A stretch of 64,000 nt of DNA from Sphingomonas phyllosphaerae FA2 (GTDB lineage Bacteria > Pseudomonadota > Alphaproteobacteria > Sphingomonadales > Sphingomonadaceae). The position numbers were made by a program, and so were the translations under genes. Below the pieces are notes generated by a model. It worked only from the letters and a program-made list of their open reading frames with translations. It was not told the DNA's origin and did no database searches. Positions 35,470 through 44,530 of this stretch are shown piece by piece. The first letter of the stretch is position 1. Every line of letters starts with the position of its first letter. Location of the stretch: the NCBI RefSeq assembly GCF_000427645.1, contig NZ_KE386571.1, positions 1,663,676-1,727,675 on the forward strand, written 5' to 3'.

Positions 35470-36623
35470 CAAACGCGGCGATCGACGCGAAGGTGAGAGA
35501 GGAAAGCCTGCCCCGACGCCGAGAGGAACCAGTCTGCGTGGCCGAGGAGATACCCCTCCCAAGCCAGCGATGCCGCGTCGAGATCACCAACGATCCCGGC
35601 GAAATAGTCGATTTCGGACAAGGCGAATTCGACATGCACCAGCGGCAGCAGCCTGATGACCGTGTCGATCTCATCCCGGTCCAGCGGGCGGATCGTCGCA
35701 TAGCCGGCGATCAGCGACCGCGCGGCTCCGGGGTCCGCGATGGTATCGTCCCGCCCCTGCCCGAGTTCCAGCCATGCTACCGCGGTCCGCTCGATCGCGA
35801 TCACCAGATCATGCACGGCGCAGGTGCGATCGGCCAGGCCGAAGTCGAACACGGTCGCGACCATGCCATCCGCGGACCAGAGGAGATTGGAAGGATGCCA
35901 GTCGTTATGCGTCCATAGCGGCTGCCGATCGGCGATGCGCTGCGCCAGGCCATCGCCCAATGCGGCGAAAAGCGACGACAGCCGGCGCCGCCACGGCCGC
36001 CCCGCCAGAAATGCGGCCAGAGCCGGCCTCGCCTCGACATAGGCTTCGGCCGCGATCAGCGGAGCGGTCGCGGACAGGATCCCGAGGCTGGCGACGAGCG
36101 GCTGCGGGACGCGGACCGGCGCATCGAAGCCGGATGATGCATGATGCAGTCGCGCCAGCGCGACGCCGGCGGCATGGGCATGAGCGTGGGACTGGAACGG
36201 CGTCCATGACGGCCGGTCGCGATAAGCATCGTCCCCCGGCCCCTGGCGATGGAGTTCATAGGTCCATTCGCCCACCGCGACCGCGCTGGCCCCATCGGCG
36301 GTTCGCATGACGTCGGAAACCGGAGTCCCCGCCCCGGCGAGATGGGCGATGAAGCGATGTTCCTCCGCCAGTCCCGCGACCGTGCGGACCCGGCGATCGT
36401 GCCGCTTCAGGATCAGCGCACCGTCCGTCGTGTCGATCAGCGTCGCGGCCGAGAACGGGCGCGGTGAATGCCAGCGCGGCGCCGCGATCGGGGTGGCGGC
36501 CGGAAAGCGGGCCAGCACGGCCGCCGCCTCGCCTTCCGTGATCGCGGGCCAGGTCGGTGCCGCCATGGCGAGGCCCATGCCATGCACGCGGTGACCGGTC
36601 GTCGCGTTGTCCGCCCCACCCAT
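35469..36623 (-). CDS. APH-fold phosphotransferase, probable thiamine kinase
   Basis: 384 residues of the aminoglycoside phosphotransferase/choline kinase superfamily. The catalytic loop THNDWHPSNLLW (HxDxxxxN) and metal-binding VFDFGLAD are intact; the N-lobe has a Lys in ALILKRHDRR. E. coli ThiK is a member of the same fold. Placed between a TonB receptor and a PnuT-like permease under a TPP riboswitch, it most likely phosphorylates imported thiamine to TMP and traps it; ThiL elsewhere would finish TPP. The ATG starts 2 bases after the receptor stop. Confidence 0.8.
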   Translation of the reverse strand: MGGADNATTGHRVHGMGLAMAAPTWPAITEGEAAAVLARFPAATPIAAPRWHSPRPFSAATLIDTTDGALILKRHDRRVRTVAGLAEEHRFIAHLAGAGTPVSDVMRTADGASAVAVGEWTYELHRQGPGDDAYRDRPSWTPFQSHAHAHAAGVALARLHHASSGFDAPVRVPQPLVASLGILSATAPLIAAEAYVEARPALAAFLAGRPWRRRLSSLFAALGDGLAQRIADRQPLWTHNDWHPSNLLWSADGMVATVFDFGLADRTCAVHDLVIAIERTAVAWLELGQGRDDTIADPGAARSLIAGYATIRPLDRDEIDTVIRLLPLVHVEFALSEIDYFAGIVGDLDAASLAWEGYLLGHADWFLSASGQAFLSHLRVDRRV

Positions 36624-36625
36624 GA

Positions 36626-38926
36626 TCAGAAGCCGCGCGACACGGTCGCAACGACCGCGGCGCCGCTGCCGACATAATAAGCCGGCGCATAGCCGGCGAC
36701 GACCGTACCGCGTCGGCCGATGACATCGCCTGCATTGGTGCTGACCGCCTGGACGCCCGCCAGGACATGCGGGTCGGTCACGTTGATCGCGTTGACGCGC
36801 AGGTCGGTGCGCTTGCCGCCGAACCAGTCCGCCATGTGCAGGCCGATGGCGACGTCCAGCGTCGCGTAACCCTTGATGCTCTCGTCGTTCATGAACGTCG
36901 CATATTGGCGCCCGACATATTTGCCGGCGATGCTGCCGAACAGGCGGCCGTCATCGTACGTGCCACCCCCACCGATCTGCACCACCGGGCTCGACACCGC
37001 ACGCTTGCCCCGCGTCGGCAAAAAATCTGCGCCGACCGGCAGATCGTCGTCGATCCGCGCGCGCAGATACTCGCCCGAGATATAGACGCTGACGCCATGG
37101 GCCGGGCGATAGTCGATCTCGGCATCGACCCCGTAGGAGGTCTGCCCACCCACGTTCAGCGTCGAGTTGACCTGCGCGCCGCCGGCATCGACCACGGTCG
37201 CCAGCTGGCGGTTGCGGAACGTGTAGTGGAAGCCGGTGATCGATCCCGACAGATTGGGGCCGATGTAGCGATAGCCCAGTTCCTGCGACACCGAATATTC
37301 GTTTTTCAGCGCATCGGTGCCGCGGGTCGCCACGACCCCGCCGACATAGCTGTCGTACAGCGTGAACTCGTTAGGCGTCCGGAAATTGGTCGTGATGTTG
37401 GCGAAGATCTGCTGGCGGTCGTCCAGCGCATAATGGACCGCGGCGCGTGGCAGGGGGATGACGCTGTCGCGGCGGACGCGGCTCTGCGGCCCGGGCAGGT
37501 AGTTGCGGCCGTTGCGCAGCAGCCCGACGCCCTTGATGCCGACATCGATCGTCAGGCGCGGACCCAGCGCGATCCGGTCGGCGAGGAAGACGGCCTTCGT
37601 CACGGTCACGGTGCGCTGGTTCTCATAGGCGAGCAGGCGGCCATCGGCGGTGCGGATCGCCTTGCTGCGATATCCCCACCGGTCCGCCGGTCGGCCGTCG
37701 CCATCGACCGCGGTGTAGGTCTGCGTAACGCGGTCGGTGCCATAATCGAACCACAGCCCGGCGGTGATCCGGTGAATGCCCGCCTGCACCGTCAGCTTGC
37801 TGACATTGCCCGTGCGCATCTGGTCGCCGGTGTAGTTGCCCAAGACCGTCGCGACCCCATCGACCGCGCCGGGCAGGGCGATCGGCTGCGTCAGTTCCTC
37901 GTTGCCCAGGAAGTTGCCGGTGGTGGCGAGCTGCGAGCCATAGGGCGAATTGCCATAGCCGAACTGAAGATAGGTGGTGGTGTCGAGCGTCAGCCGGTCA
38001 GTCAGCATGATATGCACCGGCGCGGAGGCGTAGAGGTTGCGGAACGGCGCCCGATAGAGCTGCCAGTAATTGGTGTTCCCGGCGGAGTATTGCGCATCAT
38101 AGTTGAACGCGCGGCCCTGGGCCTGCCACTCGGCCAGTGTCGGGCTGGGATAGCTCGCCGAATTGGCGTCGTTGTAGGACAGCGCCAGGCTGGCGCGGTT
38201 GCCGTCCCCCCATTCGCGCAGCAGCTTGGCGTCGACATGCTGGCGGGTGTCGTAGCCGGCCCCGCGCCAATTATCGGCGCGGGTGTTCGAATAGGACAGG
38301 AACGCCTTCAGCCCCGTCGTGCCGATCGTTCCCGTGTCGACCCGGGCGAACACGCGGCGCAACGCATAGGACCCGAGCGACAGATCGACCAGCGCCCGCC
38401 GCGTCGCCTTCGGATCGTCGAGCGTCAGCGACAACAGCCCGCCCGCCCCGGTGACCGTCGGCGAATCGAGATCGACCGATCCCGGCGCCAGCGCGATCTG
38501 TCGCACGTTGCCGGGATCGGCGAACTGCGACGGATAGGCATAGTAATAACCGATGTCGTTCTGCGGTGCGCCCTCCAGCAGCACGCCGATCTGGTCCTGC
38601 CCCAATCCCCGTAGCGTCAGGCTCGAACTCGTCGACAGGCCATAGGGGTCGCTGGAGGCGACGTTCGCACCGGGCAGCAGGTTGACGAGTTGGAACGCGT
38701 TGAGCGTCGGGGCCTGTTTGACGATGAACTCGGAGGAGATCGCACTGACCGCCTTCGGCTCGGTCTGGTCGGGCAGCAGGCCTTCGGGATCGCGGTGGCC
38801 GACGACGCGAATATCATTTGCGAGCCCGGTGGCCTGTTGCGCCGGGGCGGCAGCGGGCCAAGCCATAAAGCCCGCCGCCAGCGCCGCGGTGCTGCACCGG
38901 ATCATCATGGGAGGACGCGAAATCAT
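36626..38926 (-). CDS. TonB-dependent outer-membrane receptor, probable thiamine uptake
   Basis: About 766 residues. Signal peptide (MMIRCSTAALAAGFMAWPAA...), plug domain (ISSEFIVKQAPTLNAFQLVNL, LRGLGQDQIGVLLEGAPQND) and a beta-barrel ending in Phe (ATVSRGF). The TPP riboswitch immediately upstream and the kinase and PnuT genes downstream mark it as the outer-membrane gate for thiamine or its phosphates. The start could be ATG 38926 or ATG 38908; none has a strong ribosome-binding site, which suits riboswitch control of initiation. Confidence 0.85.
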   Translation of the reverse strand: MISRPPMMIRCSTAALAAGFMAWPAAAPAQQATGLANDIRVVGHRDPEGLLPDQTEPKAVSAISSEFIVKQAPTLNAFQLVNLLPGANVASSDPYGLSTSSSLTLRGLGQDQIGVLLEGAPQNDIGYYYAYPSQFADPGNVRQIALAPGSVDLDSPTVTGAGGLLSLTLDDPKATRRALVDLSLGSYALRRVFARVDTGTIGTTGLKAFLSYSNTRADNWRGAGYDTRQHVDAKLLREWGDGNRASLALSYNDANSASYPSPTLAEWQAQGRAFNYDAQYSAGNTNYWQLYRAPFRNLYASAPVHIMLTDRLTLDTTTYLQFGYGNSPYGSQLATTGNFLGNEELTQPIALPGAVDGVATVLGNYTGDQMRTGNVSKLTVQAGIHRITAGLWFDYGTDRVTQTYTAVDGDGRPADRWGYRSKAIRTADGRLLAYENQRTVTVTKAVFLADRIALGPRLTIDVGIKGVGLLRNGRNYLPGPQSRVRRDSVIPLPRAAVHYALDDRQQIFANITTNFRTPNEFTLYDSYVGGVVATRGTDALKNEYSVSQELGYRYIGPNLSGSITGFHYTFRNRQLATVVDAGGAQVNSTLNVGGQTSYGVDAEIDYRPAHGVSVYISGEYLRARIDDDLPVGADFLPTRGKRAVSSPVVQIGGGGTYDDGRLFGSIAGKYVGRQYATFMNDESIKGYATLDVAIGLHMADWFGGKRTDLRVNAINVTDPHVLAGVQAVSTNAGDVIGRRGTVVAGYAPAYYVGSGAAVVATVSRGF

Positions 38927-38977
38927 AGCCGGCATCGTCTCGGGCCCACTCCACACGGAGGGACGACGGAGCCGCGA

Positions 38978-39068
38978 CCCTCCCTACGCCGGTATGACCC
39001 GGATCAGGTTCAGCGGGTCACGGGCTGCTGCCCACATCTCAGCCGCGCGTCAGCGGCCCCCCGGGGAT
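38978..39068 (-). ncRNA. TPP riboswitch (THI element)
   Basis: Read on the minus strand the region contains the diagnostic THI-box order. A GGGG/GGCC P2 strand is followed by GGCTGAGATG (39045 downwards) and a variable P3a hairpin (GGGC AGCA GCCC). Then come GACCCGCTGAACCTGATCC and GGTCATACCGGCGTAGGGA, ending at about 38980. The P1 ends TCCC and GGGA can pair. CTGAGA and CCTGATC are invariant TPP-binding sequences. It ends about 55 bases before the receptor start, so TPP should reduce expression of the whole receptor-kinase-permease operon. Confidence 0.95.
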
Positions 39069-39120
39069 GACGTCGTCTAGGCGCTTATGTTGTCTGTGCA
39101 AGCGGTTATCGTAACTAGTG

Positions 39121-39187
39121 AGAACGACCCACTTATGGACGCTCAGCCCTCTTCCTGCGCTTCCCAACTCCGGACACTCATTCATCG
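39121..39187 (+). repeat. Dispersed intergenic repeat, copy 9
   Basis: AGAACGACCCACTTATGGAC, CTGCGCTTCCCAACTCC, GGACACTCATTCATCGG. It lies between the riboswitch and the truncated IS6 copy. Confidence 0.8.
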
Positions 39188-39223
39188 GTTCGCGATTGCC
39201 CTGCAGCGCCGCTCGAATGCACA

Positions 39224-39488
39224 CCAGACGTCACCGGCGAACAACGGGCCGAACCTGTTCCACCAGAGCCTTACCGTCTCATGGCAGATATCAATTCCGC
39301 GCTCGAACAGCGGGTCTTCCACATTCCGCGATGACAGCGGGAAGCGCATGTACGTCAGCATCACCAGCCGGATCAGCTCCGGCAAGGAGTAAAGTAGCGG
39401 AACGGCCAAGCAGGTTTCCGCCGGCGGGGCATGGGGACGCCACTACCCTGCCTCCTTACCACCAGGTGCATTTGGTTTGACGAAGCCC
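39224..39488 (-). mobile_element. Truncated IS6-family element (N-terminal transposase remnant)
   Basis: Reads on the minus strand as the first 60 or so residues of the same transposase that lies intact at 39652-40368 (PELIRLVMLTYMRFPLSSRN, ERGIDICHETVRLWWNRFGP, LFAGD). The coding sequence stops abruptly at about 39224. The outer end GGCTTCGTCAAACC (minus strand, from 39488) matches that of the intact copy, so one terminus is preserved and the other has been deleted. Confidence 0.8.
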
Positions 39489-39651
39489 TCTAATTATCTA
39501 GCCCCCCGCGATGCCAACTGTCCACGCGAACGGACGGTCTGCGTCGCACCGAGCCTCCATCAATCCTCAGCTTCGATGGCCATCCAACGGTGCTGTCAGT
39601 CTAAAGCGAACCGCTCTCTACACGATGCAATTCGGTCTTTGACGGCGGTGT

Positions 39652-40368
39652 TCAGCTGACAAGCGCCTGCCACTCCGCCAGCGCGGCGGAGCGTCTTTCC
39701 CGGTAAGTCTGTCGGTCGATGAGGTGGCGTTCCAGGCTGAAGTGGTTGTGGACGTTGGCGTGGACGGATGCGAACTTCTGCAGCGTCTTCATCTGCCGGA
39801 ACCGCAACATCGCTCGCTCCCGTCGTCGGAATGGCAGATGGCTGTTCTCCACCCGATTGTTCGCCCAGCGGCCCACCTCCTGCTTCTCGGCATTGCCGAG
39901 CTCGTTCATGGCGGCACGGTAGCTGCGCAGACCATCGGTGGTAATCGCCTCGGGTGAGCCGTGGCGCTTCAGCGCCTTCTTCATGAACGCGAGTGCGGCA
40001 GCCTTGTCGCGGGTGCGGGTGACGTAGCTTTCCAGCACCTCGCCTTCATGATCGACCGCGCGCCAGAGGTAGACCATCTCTCCATTCAGCTTCACGTACA
40101 TCTCATCCAGATGCCAGCGCCAGTGACGAAAACCGCGCATCCGGCTTACCCGCTGACGGCGGATGTCACCGGCAAACAGCGGACCAAACCTGTTCCACCA
40201 CAACCGCACCGTCTCATGGCAGATGTCGACCCCGCGCTCGAACAGCAGATCCTCTACATTCCGCAGGCTCAGCGGGAAGCGCACGTACATCAGCACTACC
40301 AGCCGGATCACCTCCGGCGAGGAGTTGAAGTAGCGGAACGGCGAGACTGGCTTGCGCGGGCGGGACAT
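39652..40368 (-). CDS. IS6-family transposase
   Basis: 238 residues, the standard length of IS6/IS26-type DDE transposases. N-terminal helix-turn-helix (SSPEVIRLVVLMYVRFPLSL, ICHETVRLWWNRFGPLFA). DDE residues appear in WHLDEMYVKLNG (first Asp), TDGLRSYRAAM (second Asp) and NRVENSHLPFRRRERAM (Glu). It moves the element by replicative cointegrate formation. Full length and apparently functional. The outer end upstream of the gene is at about 40428 (GGCTCCGTCAAACC on the minus strand); the other inverted repeat was not found. Confidence 0.92.
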   Translation of the reverse strand: MSRPRKPVSPFRYFNSSPEVIRLVVLMYVRFPLSLRNVEDLLFERGVDICHETVRLWWNRFGPLFAGDIRRQRVSRMRGFRHWRWHLDEMYVKLNGEMVYLWRAVDHEGEVLESYVTRTRDKAAALAFMKKALKRHGSPEAITTDGLRSYRAAMNELGNAEKQEVGRWANNRVENSHLPFRRRERAMLRFRQMKTLQKFASVHANVHNHFSLERHLIDRQTYRERRSAALAEWQALVS

Positions 40369-40428
40369 GCCCCCGCCCTACCTCACCATCACCCGATTAC
40401 CAGCAGGTGCATTTGGTTTGACGGAGCC
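39652..40428 (-). mobile_element. IS6-family insertion sequence
   Basis: Contains the intact transposase gene. One terminus is placed at 40428 because the sequence inwards (GGCTCCGTCAAACC, then AATGCACCTG) recurs at the outer end of the truncated copy at 39488. The left terminus is uncertain and may have been lost. Confidence 0.7.
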
Positions 40429-40502
40429 GGTCTCAGCCCTAGTAAAAGTTTGTGTGCTGCGGGAATATGGCTTCTACGCAGCACACGAATCCTTATCTAA
40501 TT

Positions 40503-43500
40503 TCAGAAGTTGAAGCTCGCGCCCGCGCTGAAGTTGCGGCCGACGAGGCCGGCGTAATGCCAACTGCTCAGATAGTTCGGGTTGCTGGTGTAGGCCGCCG
40601 ATGCGAGTGGTGCGCGCGCATTGGTCAGGTTCTGAACGTTGAAGAAGAACCGGAAGTCATCGTTCACGCGCAGCGCAACATTCAGATCGGTGTAGATGAA
40701 CGGACGGATGTAGCAGTGATTGCCGGGGTCGCTGCCGGCGACGATCGGCGCCAGCGTGTTCTTGCATGACAGGTCGATCTCGCCGTTCACCGGCGTGATC
40801 CGGTCCGCCGCGACCTGCTTGATACGACCGACGTAATAGGTGGTCGCAGTGAGCGAGAAGTTGCCCACTTCCAGCGCGTTCTGCCAGTTGCCGCGGATGC
40901 GCGGCGTGCCGCCACCCGACGACAGCTCGTACGGCCCGAGCGTCCCGGCATATTTCTGCACCACGCCCTCCGGCGTGACCAGATCGAGCCGCAGCACGCG
41001 GGTCACGTCGACGCGGCTGATGAAGCGGACGTCGTCGCGCAGCTTGACGTTGGCGGTCGCCTGCATGTCGATGCCCGAGCTGACCTGGTAGTTGGCGTTG
41101 ACGTAGGGCACGTCGAACACCAGCAGGCGCGGCAACGCATTCGGGTTCGACGGATCGGGCGCGTCGACGACGTTGCACTTGTAGCCTGGGCCGACCGCCG
41201 CCAGTGCCGCGCAGCCGTCGGTCGCGTTGCTCTTGCTGTAATAGGCGTCGATGGCCGCCGCGCGCAGCGGGCCGCTGACGATCAGTGCCGACTTCTTGAT
41301 GTTGTAATAGTCGGCGGTCAGGTGGAACCAGCGCGTCGGCTTCAGGATCGCACCGGCGGTGAAGCTGCGCGACACCTCCGGCTTGATGTCCGGGTTGCCG
41401 GTCGCGCCGCTGCCGATGTTGTACGTGCTGGTGTAGGCGGCATTGCCCGGGTGCGCGGCGATGAAGGCCGCATTCGGGGTGAAGGACGAGAAGCCCGAAT
41501 AGCTGCTCGCGGGATTGTATTCGGCGAAGGTCGGCGCGCGGAAGCCCTGCGAATAGGTCGTGCGCAGCGACAGCGCCGGCGTCGGCGTGAACTTCAGCCC
41601 GACCTTCGGCGAGAAGTGGCTGTAGCCCTGCGAATAATGATCGTACCGGCCCGACACGTTGAGGTCGAGCTGCTCCAGCACCGGTGCGTCGATCTCGAAG
41701 AAGCCCGCGGTCACGGTCTGGCGACCCTGCGCCGAGGAGGTGTTGAGCGCGTAATAGCTGAGGTCCGCATTCTGGTTGCGGTTCATCAGCGTCTCGCGAC
41801 GGATCTGAAAACCCGCCCCGACATTCAGGTCGCCGCCGCGCAGCTCCATCAGCGACTTGATGAGCGAACCGCCGATCGTCGCGACCGTCGAATAGGACGG
41901 CGTGGTGCGTTCGGGCGAGATCTGGTTGCGCACCGCCGCGCTGTTCTGCGACGGATCGACGAAATTGTACGCGCCGGTGTTGATCGCGTTCAGCAGGCCC
42001 TGGATGTTGATGAAGCCGCGCTGCGTGACGCTGAAATTGTCGCGCGCATAGACGCCGTTCAGACGGAACTTGAACCCGTTGCCGAGGTCGCCCGAGATAC
42101 CGGCGGTGGTGCGGAACACGTCGACGTAGCGGTCGCTGCCCGCCGGGATGTCGCCGAACAGGTAATAGATGCGCGCCGCGCCGTTCGCCGGGGTGTTCGC
42201 ATTGGCGGCGGCATACGGGTTGTTCGGGTTGAGCCGGCGATCCGCCGCGGTGGCGCAATTGACGCCCGCCGCGCAGATATAGACCGGCAGCACGATCCCC
42301 GGGCTGCTCGATGCGAGCGCGGCCGATCCACCGAACGGCTGCGTCTGGCGGATGCCCTGTGGCGCGCCGACGATGCTGACCTCGGAATGCGAATAGCTGC
42401 CGCTGGCGAACGCCTCCAGATTGTCGCTGAGCCGCACGGTCAGGCGGCCGGTCGTCGAATACCGCTGCTGGCGCGGCTGGAGGATGAAATACTCGGCGGG
42501 CAGGTTGTGCGAACAGCCGGTGCCCTGCGCCGCGCCCGAGGTGACGGTGAACGTGCCGTATGGGCACGAATTCGGATCCAGCAGCTGGTAGCGGTTCGTC
42601 AGCGGTGCGCCGACCTGCCCGGCGAGCGGGTTGTTGAGGTCGGTCTGGCGCACCTGCGTCACCACCGCCTGCGGGTTCGGCGTCGTCAGCGAATCGTCGT
42701 TGCGGTTGCGGTCGGTCAACCCGCTGGCGCGCAGGTCGAGCGTGTTGAACGGATAACCGCGCGCATTGTTCGTGATATACCCGTCGTAGGTATATTCGCC
42801 GTTCAGGTAGAAGTTGAAGCCTTGGCTTGGATAGTCGCCGAAGCCGGCAGTCAGCGTGGCGCGGTAGTGCGAACCATCAGCCTTCTCGGTCGTGCCGCCC
42901 TGCACCGAGCCCTGCACGCCCTGCACGTTCTTCTTGCTGATCAGATTCACGACGCCGCCGATCGCATCGGCGCCATAGGTGGAGGACGCGCCGTCCTTCA
43001 GTACTTCGATCCGGTCGATCGTGCTGAACGGGATAGAATTCAGGTCGACATAGGCATTGTGGCCGTCGTCGTTCAGCGGGAAATTGGCCGAGCGCAGGCC
43101 GTCGATCAGCACCACCGTCGACGACACGCCCAGACCGCGCAGCGACACCGCCGCGCCGCCGGCCGAAAAGCCGTTGCGGAAGCCGGTCGAGATCGACCCG
43201 GCGCTGTCGGCAGAGACCGAGCGGATCGCGTCCTGCGCCGTGGTGATGTTGGCGCGTTCGAGCGTCGCCGAGCCGAGCACCGTCACCGGCGAGATTGACG
43301 TCGCGTTCGAATCACGGAAGAGCGTGCCGGTGACGACAACGGTCGCGCCCTGTGCCGGCTCGGCCGGCGCGGCGGCAGGCGCATCGGCAGCGGTGGCGGC
43401 GATCGGCGTGTCGGTCTGGGTGGCGTAGTCGCTCGCCGGCGTCGCCGCAGTTTCCTGACCATGCGCGGGGGCGATCATCGCACAGGCTAGGGCGAGTCCG

Positions 43501-43547
43501 GATATGCCCGTTCGGAACATACCATAAGCGGCATTTGTCGTATTCAC
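40503..43547 (-). CDS. TonB-dependent receptor, OAR-like
   Basis: About 1014 residues. Signal peptide in GMFRTGISGLALACAMIAPAHGQ, a Pro/Ala-rich spacer, plug domain (GATVVVTGTLFRDSNATSIS, VSLRGLGVSSTVVLIDGLRS, IEVLKDGASSTYGADAIGGV) and a long barrel ending GASFNF. GTG 43547 is preferred because AAGAAGGGG precedes it at normal spacing; ATG 43580 is also in frame. No enzyme gene accompanies it; an IS6 element sits 135 bases downstream of its stop. The substrate is unknown. Confidence 0.88.
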   Translation of the reverse strand: MNTTNAAYGMFRTGISGLALACAMIAPAHGQETAATPASDYATQTDTPIAATAADAPAAAPAEPAQGATVVVTGTLFRDSNATSISPVTVLGSATLERANITTAQDAIRSVSADSAGSISTGFRNGFSAGGAAVSLRGLGVSSTVVLIDGLRSANFPLNDDGHNAYVDLNSIPFSTIDRIEVLKDGASSTYGADAIGGVVNLISKKNVQGVQGSVQGGTTEKADGSHYRATLTAGFGDYPSQGFNFYLNGEYTYDGYITNNARGYPFNTLDLRASGLTDRNRNDDSLTTPNPQAVVTQVRQTDLNNPLAGQVGAPLTNRYQLLDPNSCPYGTFTVTSGAAQGTGCSHNLPAEYFILQPRQQRYSTTGRLTVRLSDNLEAFASGSYSHSEVSIVGAPQGIRQTQPFGGSAALASSSPGIVLPVYICAAGVNCATAADRRLNPNNPYAAANANTPANGAARIYYLFGDIPAGSDRYVDVFRTTAGISGDLGNGFKFRLNGVYARDNFSVTQRGFINIQGLLNAINTGAYNFVDPSQNSAAVRNQISPERTTPSYSTVATIGGSLIKSLMELRGGDLNVGAGFQIRRETLMNRNQNADLSYYALNTSSAQGRQTVTAGFFEIDAPVLEQLDLNVSGRYDHYSQGYSHFSPKVGLKFTPTPALSLRTTYSQGFRAPTFAEYNPASSYSGFSSFTPNAAFIAAHPGNAAYTSTYNIGSGATGNPDIKPEVSRSFTAGAILKPTRWFHLTADYYNIKKSALIVSGPLRAAAIDAYYSKSNATDGCAALAAVGPGYKCNVVDAPDPSNPNALPRLLVFDVPYVNANYQVSSGIDMQATANVKLRDDVRFISRVDVTRVLRLDLVTPEGVVQKYAGTLGPYELSSGGGTPRIRGNWQNALEVGNFSLTATTYYVGRIKQVAADRITPVNGEIDLSCKNTLAPIVAGSDPGNHCYIRPFIYTDLNVALRVNDDFRFFFNVQNLTNARAPLASAAYTSNPNYLSSWHYAGLVGRNFSAGASFNF

Positions 43548-43580
43548 GAAGATGACCCCTTCTTTTTGCAGGCGCGACAT

Positions 43581-44530
43581 TCGTCGTCATCTACCCGGCC
43601 AGAAATCGGTCGAGCGCTGCGGAAGGGCCGCTAACAGGGAAGCTGTTACCGGGTTGTTAAGCGCGTCGCACCCGAGTCCCCGGTAGGTCTGTATGGATGG
43701 CCACCAAAGCCATAGTCTGGCTGGGCCTCTTGCGCACGCCAGCTTCGGCGACCGGGCTGCTGGCGGTTGCCGCGGGACTGCTCTGGCTTGCGGGTTGTCG
43801 CGCGGGCTCCAGGGTGACGCAGGTAACGGCTATGCTGCTGATCGAACTGCGCGCAGGCCTGCCCGGGGTGCTGTCAAAACAACTGCACATGGCCAATTGA
43901 AGGCGAGCTTCTTGCCCGTCTGCCTGCTGTTTGGCAGGCAAACGCGGGCCGACCTCGGGAAATACCAAGCAAGCTCGCAGCACTGACAGCGGAGCCAGCG
44001 TAGCTCAGGCGAGCGAAAACACCAACCCTGCGCGGCTCTCGAGCGAGCCGGTACGTTGGCTCGACAGTACCTGGCACGCCATCAGCAGGTGCATAACGTG
44101 CGTCCAGCAATCTCCACCAACGATCATTAGCCGCATAGCTTGGCGATCTGCGATGGTCAGAAGCGCTGCCGCTCCTGATGAGGCGGGCAACGTGACCATC
44201 GTACCATCCTGACGAGGGCCGATTGCCCTCCTACGCCGTCCATTGCAAGTCGCGGTGACAGGTCGTTCGAGCGCTGTTCCCAGCGCAGTTCGCGGCCGAA
44301 GAGCAGCCGGCAGCGGCCGTCTACGGCATCTTCAGCAACGAGTTCGCGCTATCGTTGCTCATTTCCCCAACGCCATCGAGGAGAGCATTTTTTCCAACCT
44401 ACGGCCGCGGTGTGACTTGTCCGACACGGTCATGAATTATCTTTAGGAGGTCAGCCTTTGTGAGTTTCACCCCCGCGAAGTCGTGACTAATGTCGGACTA
44501 ATAAGCGGAAATTCCCGCGTGGAGAGGTTC
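43581..44530. other. 950-base divergent region without a convincing gene
   Basis: Lies between two divergent TonB receptor genes and must hold both promoters. Short frames (for example 43697-43900 and 44243-44446) lack ribosome-binding sites and match no family. AGGAGG at 44442-44447 is followed by GTG and an 8-codon frame, which could be a leader peptide. A GAGGGC/GCCCTC hairpin is at 44214-44230. The GC content is lower than in the flanking genes. Confidence 0.5.

Noticed and set aside
36767-38614. 615-codon frame antisense to the thiamine TonB receptor
   Set aside because: Antisense shadow; receptor motifs are on the minus strand.
39640-39660. Possible left inverted repeat of the IS6 element (TTTGACGG)
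   Set aside because: Wrong orientation and too short to match the right terminus GGCTCCGTCAAACC.
41322-43298. 658-codon frame antisense to the large TonB receptor
   Set aside because: Antisense shadow with Arg/Ala-rich composition and no start signal.
43697-43900. 67-codon hydrophobic frame upstream of the TonB receptors
   Set aside because: Looks superficially like a membrane peptide but lacks a ribosome-binding site and recognisable homology.
44214-44230. GAGGGC/GCCCTC hairpin as terminator
   Set aside because: Only 6 bp, no T-run and no gene ending nearby.
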